Origin: Maribellus comscasis
GTDB taxonomy: Bacteria > Bacteroidota > Bacteroidia > Bacteroidales > Prolixibacteraceae
Direction: 5' to 3'
Assembly (NCBI RefSeq): GCF_009762775.1
Contig: NZ_CP046401.1
Location: 2,852,001 to 2,916,000 of the forward strand
Length of the DNA: 64,000 nucleotides
Below are positions 19,621 through 27,985 of the stretch, in pieces. The notes beneath the pieces are model-generated. The model worked only from the letters and a program-made list of their open reading frames with translations. It had not been told where the DNA came from and ran no database searches. Numbering within the stretch: position 1 is the stretch's first letter; every line of letters starts with the position of its first letter. The position numbers were made by a program, and so were the translations under genes.

Positions 19621-20664
19621 TTATTTACGGTCAGATAGGACAAACTGTTCATTTTCTTCCGATAAATTTAAATTAAAAGTGAGCCGTATCACATCTAAAA
19701 CAAAATTAATCGGTTTTTGGTCGAAATGACCAGTATATACAAGATTATTCAATTCAGGTTCCATTAACTGAATCTCAGCGTGATATACTTTTTCTAAATT
19801 CAGAATAACTTCATTTAACGGAACTTCGTCGAATATCAGATCTAGCGTTTTCCAGGCAACAAAATTGGGATTTGTGTTTACCGATTTTTCCAAAAGGTTA
19901 TTTTGGTTAAAAAGCGTACCCTTTTCGCCGGGAACAAGGATCACTTCATTGATTGCGGTTTGCATATCCGGTTTTTTCCGAATAACCCGGACTTTTCCGG
20001 TTTTTACCACAACTTCAACGGTTTCGGTTTCGGGATATGCACTAACGTTAAAAGAGGTACCTAAAACTTTTACCTGTGCATTGCCGGCATTAATTACAAA
20101 AGGTTTTTTGGCATTTGGTTTTACGTCAAAAAATGCTTCTCCCCTGATGGTTACTTCCCGAATGCTGTCGTTAAAATTTTTCGGAAATTCAAGTTGCGAG
20201 TTCCAGTTTAATGTAACCACCGATCCATCGGGCAAAACATATTCGTTTAAAACCTGGTTTTCGGCCATAACAATTTGATTTTCCTGAACCGGATTTTGAT
20301 AAACGAAACCGATATAATATCCAATTGATCCTAAAAGTAAAGCAACAAGAACTACGGCAGCATATTTATAAAATTTGCGAATTGCCTCCTTTCTGATTTT
20401 TTTAAGCCGAACAGTTTTTGCTTTTTCAGGATAAATCTTCGATTGTACATTTCTCCATGCACCATGAGAATCAAAATTTTTTAAAGTGTAGAAATCATCA
20501 ATTTTTTTCAGCATTTTTTGGGTTGTTTCCAACTCACTCCGGATTTCCTGCGATTTCTTCAACCAGGATTTTGTTTCTTCCCTATCTTCACTTCCGCTTT
20601 CGTTGGTAGCCAATTTCGCCAGAAGCTCCCACTCCCCTTTTCCTATGTTTTTCTTTTTTCCCAT
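19621..20664 (-). CDS. FecR-family anti-sigma factor
   Basis: Inner-membrane regulator expected to hold or activate the ECF sigma factor encoded just upstream. The 347-residue protein has a cytoplasmic N-terminal part to about 100, one membrane helix near 103-123, the periplasmic FecR domain (about 130-235, with YVLPDGSVVTLNWNSQLEFP and TIRGEAFFDV) and a C-terminal DUF4974-type STN-like segment (about 270-345). It follows the sigma gene by 34 bases and precedes the aspartyl protease by 21. Confidence 0.92.
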   Translation of the reverse strand: MGKKKNIGKGEWELLAKLATNESGSEDREETKSWLKKSQEIRSELETTQKMLKKIDDFYTLKNFDSHGAWRNVQSKIYPEKAKTVRLKKIRKEAIRKFYKYAAVVLVALLLGSIGYYIGFVYQNPVQENQIVMAENQVLNEYVLPDGSVVTLNWNSQLEFPKNFNDSIREVTIRGEAFFDVKPNAKKPFVINAGNAQVKVLGTSFNVSAYPETETVEVVVKTGKVRVIRKKPDMQTAINEVILVPGEKGTLFNQNNLLEKSVNTNPNFVAWKTLDLIFDEVPLNEVILNLEKVYHAEIQLMEPELNNLVYTGHFDQKPINFVLDVIRLTFNLNLSEENEQFVLSDRK

Positions 20665-20698
20665 GTTACCTAAATGACAATGTACATTCAGTTTACCC

Positions 20699-21283
20699 TT
20701 AATTTGTCCTTTTAAACAAAATGAAAAAGAGCATCAGAAAGTGTTTATAATCTTTTAATTTTTCGCGTAAATTTTTGATTGCCAACCCCATTTGGGCTTC
20801 AACCGTTTTTATAGAAATATTTAGTTTTTCAGCAATCTCCCGGTATTTTAAACCTTCTTCCCTGCTTAAGCGAAATATTTCGCGTCGTTTTTCCGGAAGA
20901 GAATTGATACTTTCTTCAATTTTTTGTGCCAGGTCAACCTCTATAAAGTGTTCTTCAAAGTCAATATTTGACTGCATATCATTTTCGCTGTTCTTTATAT
21001 AGTTTTCTTTTATCTTATTATGTTTAATATAGTTTAAACATAAATTTCTTACTGAACGGAAAACATAATTTTTTATGGACGTATCGATATTGATTTGTTC
21101 TCTTTTTCCCCAAAATTTTACAAAAAACTCCTGAACCACTTCCTCTGCAGCTTCATTATTGTTTAAAATTTTTGTTGCATATAAACAGAGGTTGCCGTAA
21201 TATTTGTGAAATAGCATTTCAAAAGCTTTCTGATCGCCTGTTTGCATCTTTTTCATCCATGCCTTTTCTTCAGGTAGGTTCAT
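20699..21283 (-). CDS. ECF RNA polymerase sigma factor (FecI-like)
   Basis: Extracytoplasmic-function sigma factor paired with the adjacent FecR. Sigma-2 region: LFHKYYGNLCLYATKILNNNEAAEEVVQEFFVKFW; sigma-4 helix-turn-helix: SREEGLKYREIAEKLNISIKTVEAQM. I chose the ATG at 21283 (MNLPEEKAW, 194 residues) rather than the further upstream frame start at 21376, because the extra 31 residues are basic and hydrophobic and unlike the family. It is divergent from the POT transporter. Confidence 0.92.
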   Translation of the reverse strand: MNLPEEKAWMKKMQTGDQKAFEMLFHKYYGNLCLYATKILNNNEAAEEVVQEFFVKFWGKREQINIDTSIKNYVFRSVRNLCLNYIKHNKIKENYIKNSENDMQSNIDFEEHFIEVDLAQKIEESINSLPEKRREIFRLSREEGLKYREIAEKLNISIKTVEAQMGLAIKNLREKLKDYKHFLMLFFILFKRTN

Positions 21284-21376
21284 AGTTTTGGTTATTTTAC
21301 CGCAGAAGCTAAGGTAAAAAAAAGTTACTCCTTTCAAAAACCTTTTAAAAGACGATTTTTTACGGAGATATGTCAT

Positions 21377-21406
21377 TTTGCAATATCGATTATGCTGCTA
21401 TTTTTG
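21377..21406 (+). promoter_or_regulatory. Bacteroidota-type promoter for the POT transporter
   Basis: TTTG at 21377-21380 and TATTTTTG at 21399-21406 are separated by 18 bases, close to the known TTTG-N19-21-TAnnTTTG pattern of the Bacteroidota primary sigma factor. It would start transcription about 20 bases before the GTG at 21433. Confidence 0.55.
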
Positions 21407-21432
21407 TGTGTTAATTATTAAATAAGGGAATA

Positions 21433-22809
21433 GTGGAGAAAAAAGAAACCTGGAACTTCCCAAAGGCATTTTGGGTGGCCAATACCGTAGAGTTATTTGA
21501 AAGGGCGGCATATTACGGAGTTTTTATTGTTATTACCTTGTATTTGTCGAGAATTTTAGGATTTGGTGATATTCAGGCAGCTACTATTGCAGGTGTTTTT
21601 CAGGCATTGCTGTATTTGTTACCTACTTTTGCAGGTGCTTTTGCTGATAAAATAGGATTTCGAAAATCACTGATACTGGCTTTTGGGCTTTTAACTCTTG
21701 GTTATGCCGGAATGGGTGTTTTGCCGACAATGTTTGAATCGGCCGGACTGGTTGATTATGACTCTACCACCGTTTTTAAAGGTCTGGATACTTCAGCGCA
21801 AAGATATGCGATTCTCCCCGTGATGTTGTTGATTATTTTGGGTGGGTCATTTATTAAATCGGTAATTACAGGTACCGTAGCCAAAGAAACGACCAAAGAG
21901 AACAGAGCCCGGGGATACAGTATTTTTTATGCGATGGTGAATATCGGGGCCTTTTCAGGGAAAACCGTTGTTAAGCCGCTTCGCGAGATGATGGGGAATA
22001 CCGGATTAATTTGGATAAGTTACTTTTCTGCAGTAATGACACTGTTGGGACTGATTGTAGTTTTTCTTTGGTATAAAAGCCGTCAGACAGCAGGCGAAGG
22101 AAAAACGCTTAATGAAATTTTGGAAGGACTTTTTAAAGTGATCAAAAACTTTCGCCTTATTGTTTTAATACTAATCATTACAGGTTTTTGGATGGTACAG
22201 CACCAAATGTATGCAACCATGCCTAAATATGTACTGCGTCTGGCCGGCGAGGGAGCTTCACCTTCGTGGTATGCCAATGTAAATCCCTTGGTCGTATTTT
22301 TAACTGTTGGTTTGGTAACACATGTAATGCGGAAACGGACTGCTCTTTTTAGTATGACTGTTGGAATGTTTATTATGCCGGTTTCAGCACTTTTTATGGC
22401 GTCGGGTAATTTGATAGACGGAAATATTTTGGGAATGCACCCTGTTGCGTTTATGATGGTAGTAGGGATTGCCTTCCAGGGATTTGCCGAAACATTTATA
22501 TCTCCGCGTTTTCTGGAATACTTTTCTTTGCAGGCTCCTAAAGGAGAAGAAGGACTTTATCTGGGATTTAGCCATTTACATTCGTTTTTATCGTCTATTT
22601 TCGGTTTTATCATGTCTGGGGTACTTCTGGACCGTTTCTGCCCGGATCCGCGTTTGTTTCCTTCCAGAGAGGCTTGGGAAGAGTCTGCAACACATGCACA
22701 TTATATTTGGTACTTTTTTGTAGGAATCGCCTTAATTTCGGCAATTGCATTAATTATTTACGGACAAGTAGTAAAAAGAATTGACCGTAGAAATCAAAAT
22801 CTAAATTAA
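21433..22809 (+). CDS. POT/PTR2-type major facilitator transporter
   Basis: Probably a proton-coupled di-/tripeptide transporter. The 458-residue protein has about 12 hydrophobic helices and the POT-like opening FWVANTVELFERAAYYGVFI, where the ExxER motif is E-L-F-E-R at about residues 19-23, and a second signature FYAMVNIGAFSG near 170-181. The start is GTG, positioned after the candidate promoter; no upstream ATG fits. It is divergent from the sigma operon and upstream of tRNA-Leu. Confidence 0.85.
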   Translation: MEKKETWNFPKAFWVANTVELFERAAYYGVFIVITLYLSRILGFGDIQAATIAGVFQALLYLLPTFAGAFADKIGFRKSLILAFGLLTLGYAGMGVLPTMFESAGLVDYDSTTVFKGLDTSAQRYAILPVMLLIILGGSFIKSVITGTVAKETTKENRARGYSIFYAMVNIGAFSGKTVVKPLREMMGNTGLIWISYFSAVMTLLGLIVVFLWYKSRQTAGEGKTLNEILEGLFKVIKNFRLIVLILIITGFWMVQHQMYATMPKYVLRLAGEGASPSWYANVNPLVVFLTVGLVTHVMRKRTALFSMTVGMFIMPVSALFMASGNLIDGNILGMHPVAFMMVVGIAFQGFAETFISPRFLEYFSLQAPKGEEGLYLGFSHLHSFLSSIFGFIMSGVLLDRFCPDPRLFPSREAWEESATHAHYIWYFFVGIALISAIALIIYGQVVKRIDRRNQNLN

Positions 22810-22812
22810 TAT

Positions 22813-22843
22813 TTTGCCAATTCAACCGAAATACTTAGTTTTG
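22813..22843 (+). promoter_or_regulatory. Promoter for tRNA-Leu
   Basis: TTTG at 22813-22816, then 19 bases, then TAGTTTTG at 22836-22843. This is an exact match in sequence and spacing to the Bacteroidota TTTG / TAnnTTTG promoter, ending 26 bases before the tRNA. Confidence 0.75.
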
Positions 22844-22869
22844 CACACCAATTTTCCGCAAAGGGAATA

Positions 22870-22953
22870 GCCCGGGTGGCGGAATTGGTAGACGCGCTGG
22901 ATTCAAAATCCAGTTCTGGCAACAGAGTGCGGGTTCGATTCCCGCCCCGGGTA
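22870..22953 (+). tRNA. tRNA-Leu (anticodon CAA)
   Basis: An 84-base tRNA with acceptor stem GCCCGGG/CCCGGGT (first pair G-T), A73 discriminator, D-arm GCGGAATTGGTAGACGC, anticodon stem CTGGA/TCCAG around loop TTCAAAA (anticodon CAA), a long variable arm as in class II Leu tRNAs, and T-arm GCGGG-TTCGATT-CCCGC. The 3' CCA is not encoded (the next bases are CAA). The gene borders a decayed mobile island and may be its integration target. Confidence 0.96.
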
Positions 22954-22954
22954 C

Positions 22955-22989
22955 AAAAAAGCCTGACTATTAGGTAGTTAGACTTTTTT
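22955..22989 (+). terminator. Rho-independent terminator after tRNA-Leu
   Basis: A 15-base imperfect stem (AAAAAAGCCTGACTA against TAGTTAGACTTTTTT, one G-T pair and one mismatch) around a 5-base loop, with six T at the 3' side. Confidence 0.7.
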
Positions 22990-23007
22990 GTGACCTTTTT
23001 TGTGACC
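22984..23007. repeat. Tandem pair of a 12-base repeat
   Basis: TTTTTTGTGACC occurs twice in direct succession just after the tRNA terminator. It may be part of an old attachment site of the neighbouring island, but no second copy was found at the other end of the island. Confidence 0.4.
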
Positions 23008-23062
23008 AAATAAGGGATGTTTTTTTGATATACGGTATTATTTTATAAAGCAAAAAGCACAC

Positions 23063-23092
23063 AAAAAAAGCCCACCCGAATACGGAGTGGGC
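23063..23092 (-). terminator. Rho-independent terminator for the coiled-coil gene
   Basis: On the minus strand GCCCACTCCG-TATT-CGGGTGGGC followed by seven T: a 9-base stem with one bulged base. It lies 56 bases after the stop of the gene at 23148-24113. Confidence 0.65.
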
Positions 23093-23147
23093 AAAATCAA
23101 ATGAAACTGGTGCCTCCTATAAAGGAGATTCAATTAAAAAACACATA

Positions 23148-24113
23148 TTATTTAAGAAAATCTTCCAATGAAAGATTCATATTTTGAGAGCTTTCAACCG
23201 GGCCATATTGTTTCAGCGATGGGTCGCGGTGAAAAATGAAAGGATTAATATCAAAACTTCTTCCTTTAAATTTAAAAAAACGTTCTATGCGTTGAAGCTC
23301 TCCAAGCCCTTTTTCAAGTTTAATAATCCTCAATGCGCTTAAATCTTCTAATGATTCAAGCAATTTTTCAATAATATTCAATATTACGTTTTGTTCGGGT
23401 GTAGTTGTCAGGATGGCTAAGAAATTCGAAACATATTCACCGAAATCTAAATTAAATTCGAGTGAAAACAAGTCTCTTTCTTTATCATATAACTTTTGAA
23501 ATGGAAATATAAACCCAGTTGATTTTATTTTTTGCCATGTGGACATTATTTGACTATGGAGTGAGACAAGTTCCAAAGTTTCAGGATAGGTAACTAATTT
23601 TTCCTCAATTACTCTTTCTTTATTAAGCCCTTCCGGAATTTGTATCTTTTTAGTTTCAATATACATTCCTGGCAACCATCTCTGAGGGTTACTTTTAATA
23701 AATTCGGTTGTTTCCGTAAGACCATAATTACCTTCCATCTCGAAAAATGCAGCCAGATCAAGTCTGCATTTATTAATCAACTTACAGAAGAATTTATAAT
23801 TTCTATAAATTTCGTCATATCGGGTGTAATCAGCTTCTCCGATTTGTTTGGGTTCGAAGTCAGATAAATATTTATCAAAAACAAGTTGTTTCCTGGCTGA
23901 TTCAAGTTCTTTCTTTTTTTTAAACTCTTCCTCTCTTTCTTTTTCTACTTGTTCCTGTTCTTTTTTCTTCCTCTCTTCAAATTCTTTTTGTTTCTGGATA
24001 GCTTTCTGACGTTCCGCTTCCTGCTGTTTTTTATGCAATTCCCATAAGGTTTTACCTTTTTCAAAAGGTGTTTGTTCTGCAACTAGTGCGCTGGTAATGT
24101 TTTCTTTTGTCAT
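23148..24113 (-). CDS. Coiled-coil protein of unknown function in mobile island
   Basis: Not recognised. The 321-residue protein has no signal peptide or membrane helix. Residues about 25-80 are a highly charged Lys/Glu/Gln coiled coil, followed by a mixed alpha-helical domain with DYTRYDEIYRNYKFFCKLI near 100. It precedes a terminator and follows, after 34 bases, the remains of a phage tail tape-measure gene on the same strand, so it may be a tail-region gene left from a prophage. I see no catalytic motif. Confidence 0.6.
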   Translation of the reverse strand: MTKENITSALVAEQTPFEKGKTLWELHKKQQEAERQKAIQKQKEFEERKKKEQEQVEKEREEEFKKKKELESARKQLVFDKYLSDFEPKQIGEADYTRYDEIYRNYKFFCKLINKCRLDLAAFFEMEGNYGLTETTEFIKSNPQRWLPGMYIETKKIQIPEGLNKERVIEEKLVTYPETLELVSLHSQIMSTWQKIKSTGFIFPFQKLYDKERDLFSLEFNLDFGEYVSNFLAILTTTPEQNVILNIIEKLLESLEDLSALRIIKLEKGLGELQRIERFFKFKGRSFDINPFIFHRDPSLKQYGPVESSQNMNLSLEDFLK

Positions 24114-24147
24114 GATTGTAATATTTTTTAATAAAACTTATTCATTG

Positions 24148-24924
24148 TTATGTCTGGCTAAATCTACTTCTCTTTTTAATTTCGTTCCATTGTTGCAATT
24201 TCTTTTCAATCGTTTCTATTGAAACATATGGTTTCCATGTCATAAATCGACGTGTAGCAGATGTATTTTCATCTAATGCTCGTGTAAAATTCTCAATTAC
24301 TTCAAGTTCTCTGTTACGTTTTAAAACAGCACCACTAGAATTGCTCGTGTTACCAAATTCAGGATACTTTCCGTCTGCATACCTGGGAGCATGACCATCC
24401 CGATATGAATAAATTGCATCCAATATTTCCGGTGCATTGGTTCGGATTCTTCTTGTGGTAATCCCATCAATAACCATTTCGGGCTGCCCGGAAACTTCAT
24501 TAAAAAGCCCCAGGTGCGGACCGCTGTACATTCCGGTTTTTGGCCTGCCGGCAAATTGAATCTCAGGGTATTTACCGGTGGCATAAGCTTTTGTTTTTTT
24601 TGTTGCTCCTTTAATAGTAGCAATCAATCCTGCAACTTGCCCAACAAAACCAATAATCAATGGAATATTTAAAGGGAAAGGTGCAGCTGCAGCTGATTCT
24701 CCAGTTCCTTTTGCAATATTAATAACGGTCGTTGCAATTGCATGGGCTTGTTTTGCCAATAAAGCTGCCTTTGCAATAGCTGATTCCTGTCCAAAAACAT
24801 TTATTATTGTATCAAGTGTAGATAAATAAGCATTCTTTTTTTGCTGCTGCAGTTGTTCTTCCATGGCAGCCCTATCCATTGCAGCTTTCTGTTCATTATC
24901 CAAAGCCTGTTGTCGAAGTTTAGT
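24148..24924 (-). pseudogene. C-terminal remnant of a phage tail tape-measure protein
   Basis: About 259 codons remain open, ending in a normal stop but with no proper start: the frame opens after a TGA at 24925-24927, close to the left end of an IS200-type element. The content matches the C-terminal part of tape-measure proteins: a Lys/Gln/Ala coiled coil (QLQQQKKNAYLSTLDTI), Ala-rich hydrophobic helices (AIAKAALLAKQAHAIATTV), a Gly/Ala membrane-like stretch (PLIIGFVGQVAGLIATIKGA), then short YATGKYPE / FAGRPKTGMY repeats and GQPEMVIDGITTRRI. The tape-measure N-terminal part, normally many hundreds of residues, is missing from the window. Confidence 0.65.
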
Positions 24925-24927
24925 TCA

Positions 24928-25217
24928 AATTGAAAACCCACGTTCTCTGAACGTGGTCAGAGCCGTTTTACGGGTTTGCCAATAAAGGACTCATTGCTTA
25001 CTTTCCAAAGTTGTGTCCGCAACAAACAGAAAGAACAATGAGTCGATTTAAAAAGTTATCACATGCAGTATGGCATTGTACCTACCATATTGTATGGACA
25101 CCTAAATATAGGTATAGAATTTTGGAAGGAGAAATAAAAAATGAAGTTGAAAACTGCATACGAATGTTTTCTGGTCAGAAAGGCTGCACAATTGAAGAAC
25201 TCAATGTACAGTTTGAC
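24928..25217 (+). mobile_element. 5' remnant of an IS200/IS605-type element
   Basis: Contains the element's left-end hairpin (24938-24956) and the N-terminal 60 codons of a tnpA gene, then is cut exactly at the left end of an IS21-family element. The right end of the IS200-type element is absent from the window. Confidence 0.7.
24938..24956 (+). repeat. IS200/IS605 left-end hairpin
   Basis: CCACGTTC-TCT-GAACGTGG, a perfect 8-base stem with a 3-base loop, about 80 bases before tnpA. Subterminal hairpins of this kind are the single-strand substrates of TnpA in this IS family. Confidence 0.65.
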
Positions 25218-25238
25218 TGGAAACGCCAGTCAAATTGA
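25038..25238 (+). pseudogene. tnpA: Truncated IS200-type transposase TnpA (Y1)
   Basis: The protein starts at ATG 25038 (MSRFKKLSHAVWHCTYHIVW, then TPKYRYRILEG), a clear match to the opening of IS200-type single-strand transposases. Native coding ends at about 25217 in ELNVQFD, just before the HVH metal-binding motif that should follow; the last six codons and the stop come from the IS21 element. Both the HUH motif and the catalytic tyrosine are missing, so it cannot be active. Confidence 0.85.
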
Positions 25239-25329
25239 CCACCCCAGGCCAATTTAAATTGACCATCGACCATTTTCAACAAAAAGAGAACGTTTTTCTT
25301 CTGTCAGATTACAACAAATTTACTGTTTT

Positions 25330-26067
25330 TTATTCACTATAAATGTTTCGTTTTTTTCTCATCGATTCACCCATCAGCTCAATCCTGTGCGATTGATGGA
25401 TCAACCGGTCAAGTATGGCATCGGCAATCGTTTTCTCCCCGATTATTTCATACCACTTACTAACGGGCAGCTGTGATGTTACAAGCATAGATCCTTTATT
25501 GTGCCTATCTTCAATTAACTCTAACAGAGCTATCCGGTTTTGGCTATCTAAGGGTTGCAGGCCAAAGTCATCGAGTATTATTAACTGATGCCTGGCCATT
25601 TTTGCAAGTTCTTTGAGATAAGATCCATCGGCTTTTGCCATTTTTAGTTTAGAAAACAGCTTGGTTGTATTAAAGTACAAAACCCTGTATCCCTCGATAC
25701 AGGCCTGATACCCTAAGGCTGTTGCAATGTAGCTTTTGCCGGCACCGGTGCTGCCCGATATTAATACATTCTCGTTTTTATTAATAAAATCGCATTCAGC
25801 CAGTCTTAACAGTTTTGTCCGATCGATATTTCTTGTATGTTCGTACACCACGTTTTCAATGGTTGCTTTATAGTGGAACCTTGCATTTTTTATCAATCGC
25901 TCTATCTTGCGGTTGTTGCGATCGTCCCACTCGGCATCTGTTATCATCGATACAAACTGGTCGATGGTGTAATCATCGGTTTTACCTGTTTCGACAGCTG
26001 TTTTAAAAGCCCCATGCATACCATGGAGCTTCATCTGTTTCATTCGTGTTAATGTTACTTCGTTCAT
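25330..26067 (-). CDS. istB: IS21-family ATPase IstB
   Basis: Helper ATPase that selects targets for IstA. The 245-residue protein has Walker A GSTGAGKSYIA near 105-115, Walker B LIILDDFGLQP near 168-178, and ends with the SHRIELMGESMRKKR region typical of IstB. It lies 14 bases after istA on the same strand. Full length, so probably functional. Confidence 0.93.
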   Translation of the reverse strand: MNEVTLTRMKQMKLHGMHGAFKTAVETGKTDDYTIDQFVSMITDAEWDDRNNRKIERLIKNARFHYKATIENVVYEHTRNIDRTKLLRLAECDFINKNENVLISGSTGAGKSYIATALGYQACIEGYRVLYFNTTKLFSKLKMAKADGSYLKELAKMARHQLIILDDFGLQPLDSQNRIALLELIEDRHNKGSMLVTSQLPVSKWYEIIGEKTIADAILDRLIHQSHRIELMGESMRKKRNIYSE

Positions 26068-26081
26068 TGTTTTTTACTTTA

Positions 26082-27629
26082 TCAGTTGTAATATTTTCCT
26101 CCCCTTATGTTGTTATGAAAAGGAAGTTCCGGTTCGTCCGGTTTTTCATCATCAAGTTTATCCAACCCTTTTTCCAGTATCTTTTGTATGATTTTGTAGT
26201 TGTAAACCTGATGTTCCAATGCACGTTTACACGCATTGGCAAGCCTTTCTTCCCCAACCTTTTTGGCAAAAGCCAATACGCCCATACAGCTTTTATAGGA
26301 TTGTTCAGGGTGTTGTTTTCTTTCCAGCACATTGATTATAAATTCCTTTACACTCTCGTCAATTGAAGCTGCCCAGTTGATAAAACGCTGCGGTGTCCAG
26401 TCGGTAACAAACTGGTGTGTTGTTGCCAGGTGGTCTTTGTTTGTGGTGTAGAAGTATTTACGTCCATCTCTTTTGTGCAAAGCTATGCGGTTGTATTTAT
26501 GGTATATTTCAACGGTTTTTGATGTAAACACCAGCTTTACCTTCTTCTTTAAATACTGACACGGAACGCTGTAATAATGTTTGTCTTTGCTTAACAGCAC
26601 GTGCCCGTTCATGGCTACGGTGGCTATTGCTATTTCTTTAATCTCGTATTTTTCTACAGGTAATGCGGTAAGCTTGCCTTTTTCGTCTTCAACGAATAAT
26701 TGATACCGGGACGTTGGCCTGCCGGTTAACTTTTTGTTGTTATGCTTGTCCAGTTCATCCCAAATTGCACTGTTAAGCTCTTCTAAACTGTAAAAATCTT
26801 TGCCGCGCAAGGCCGGATATATTCTTTGGTATAATATCTTGACTGCTCCTTCTGCCAGTGACTTGTCCCGGGGACGGTAAGCCCGAGCCGGAAGAACTGT
26901 TGTACCGTAATGTTCGGCAAAGTCCATAAACGTTTCGTTAATGGTAGGTTCAAACCGGCTGCTTTTGGTTACGGCAGACTTTAGGTTATCAGGGACAATA
27001 GCTGCAGGAACTCCCCCGTAAAAGTGCAGTGCATTTTCAACCGAAGCAACAAAGTCTTCTTTTTGTTGGCTCGGTGAGGCTTCTGCATAGGTGTATTGAC
27101 TGGCCCCCAGTATGGCAACAAAAAACTGTACCTCTTCAATCTCGCCTGTTTCTTTATTGATAATTTCCAGGGTTTTGCCAGCGTAGTCAATAAACATCTT
27201 ATCGCCTGCTTTATGCTCCATATGCATTACCGGGTTAACCTTTTTATTCCAACGCAGGTAGTGGGCTTTAAACTGGCTTAGTTTTAGTCCATCGGGATGT
27301 TTTTCATAATATTCTTCCCACATCAGCTGTTTGGTAACGCCGGTCTTTTTTAATTCACGCTCCATGTAGGGAAAGAAGTTATAAACCTTTTTTAGCTTTG
27401 GGGAAAGAACATCTTCGGTATCCCTGCTAAAGATCTTTTCCAGCTCGGAATCACTCTTCTTATCAATATCATCAATTGTAAGGTTTAACACCTTGTATAG
27501 AGCGATATACTTCTTGACCGTATTGCGTGAAAGGCCCAGGTACCTACTGATAAATTGCTTTGCTTTTCCCTGGTGGTGTAACTGAATGACTTTTCTTACT
27601 TTACTCATGTCGATTAATTTATTAGCCAT
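26082..27629 (-). CDS. istA: IS21-family transposase IstA
   Basis: DDE transposase of 515 residues. N-terminal helix-turn-helix (QFISRYLGLSRNTVKKYI near 22-40), rve-type integrase core with DYAGKTLEI (first D near 149), VPDNLKSAV (second D near 213) and AEGAVKILYQ (E near 265), and a C-terminal Mu-type beta barrel. Intact reading frame; cotranscribed with istB. Confidence 0.93.
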   Translation of the reverse strand: MANKLIDMSKVRKVIQLHHQGKAKQFISRYLGLSRNTVKKYIALYKVLNLTIDDIDKKSDSELEKIFSRDTEDVLSPKLKKVYNFFPYMERELKKTGVTKQLMWEEYYEKHPDGLKLSQFKAHYLRWNKKVNPVMHMEHKAGDKMFIDYAGKTLEIINKETGEIEEVQFFVAILGASQYTYAEASPSQQKEDFVASVENALHFYGGVPAAIVPDNLKSAVTKSSRFEPTINETFMDFAEHYGTTVLPARAYRPRDKSLAEGAVKILYQRIYPALRGKDFYSLEELNSAIWDELDKHNNKKLTGRPTSRYQLFVEDEKGKLTALPVEKYEIKEIAIATVAMNGHVLLSKDKHYYSVPCQYLKKKVKLVFTSKTVEIYHKYNRIALHKRDGRKYFYTTNKDHLATTHQFVTDWTPQRFINWAASIDESVKEFIINVLERKQHPEQSYKSCMGVLAFAKKVGEERLANACKRALEHQVYNYKIIQKILEKGLDKLDDEKPDEPELPFHNNIRGGKYYN

Positions 27630-27702
27630 GTTTTCATATTAATTTGTTTAAATCAGTATGAAATTATGGCTTCGACAGAAGTAAAATCAATCTCTTTTGG
27701 TG

Positions 27703-27804
27703 GGTGGTCACTTTAGTCCGGCGCTGGTGGTCAATTTGCTCCGGCACGCGGTGGTCAGTTTAAACTGGCGAGGGTGGTCATTTTATTCCGGCCTGGGGTG
27801 GTCA
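27703..27804 (+). repeat. Five subterminal repeats at the IS21 right end
   Basis: GGTGGTCA occurs at 27703, 27726, 27750, 27773 and 27797, alternating 23 and 24 bases apart, each followed by a TTT-containing AT-rich spacer and a GGC-type block. They match the inverted copies at the left end (TGACCACC at 25236 and TGACCATC at 25260) and are presumably the IstA binding sites. Confidence 0.75.
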
Positions 27805-27822
27805 GTTTGACCGTTTTTTCCA

Positions 27823-27974
27823 CCTTATCCTCAAAGTATTTTTCGAGCATTTTCTGATCAAGGAAACTAAATCTTTGATTGAAAATTTTATCTACATGTT
27901 CTTTATTGACCATTTTCAGGATTGCCTTTATTGTAATATCAACATCTCCTGAAAAAGTACTCCCCGAAATGTAT
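27823..27974 (-). pseudogene. Unrecognised coding fragment cut by the IS21 element
   Basis: On the minus strand, about 50 codons are open between a TAA near 27975 and the IS21 right end, reading KYISGSTFSGDVDITIKAIL ... SFLDQKMLEKYFEDK. There is no start codon, and the frame runs into the element, so it is at best a broken remnant or a chance open stretch. I do not recognise the sequence. It starts right after the orphan sigma gene on the same strand, where a fecR would normally begin, but no FecR motif is visible. Confidence 0.3.
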
Positions 27975-27985
27975 TTTTTTTAAAG

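Larger units (their letters stand above)
25218..27822 (-). mobile_element. IS21-family insertion sequence (complete)
   Basis: About 2605 bases with istA and istB on the minus strand. The ends begin TG and finish CA. The left end (25218-25250) and the reverse complement of the right end (27790-27822) agree over about 33 bases with 5 or 6 differences, both containing TGACCACCCCAGGCC. Each end carries further subterminal copies of the same motif, as is usual in this family. The flanks show no target duplication: left flank ends in ..GTTTGAC, right flank begins CCTTATCC. Confidence 0.85.

Noticed and set aside
22806..23009. Minus-strand reading frame across the tRNA-Leu gene (contains GNRTRTLLPELDFESSAS)
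   Set aside because: This is the well-known false translation of a tRNA-Leu gene and its flanks, not a protein.
24938..24956. Short hairpin first read as a transcription terminator of the tape-measure remnant
   Set aside because: No T-tract on either side, and its place upstream of tnpA fits an IS200/IS605 left-end hairpin better.
25011..25037. Earlier start for the truncated IS200-type transposase
   Set aside because: The nine extra residues do not belong to the family; MSRFKKLSHAVWH at 25038 is the conserved beginning.
27703..27804. Five regularly spaced repeats, at first glance like a small CRISPR array
   Set aside because: The repeats are only 8-10 bases, spaced 23-24 bases, and recur inverted at the other end of the IS21 element; they are transposase binding sites.
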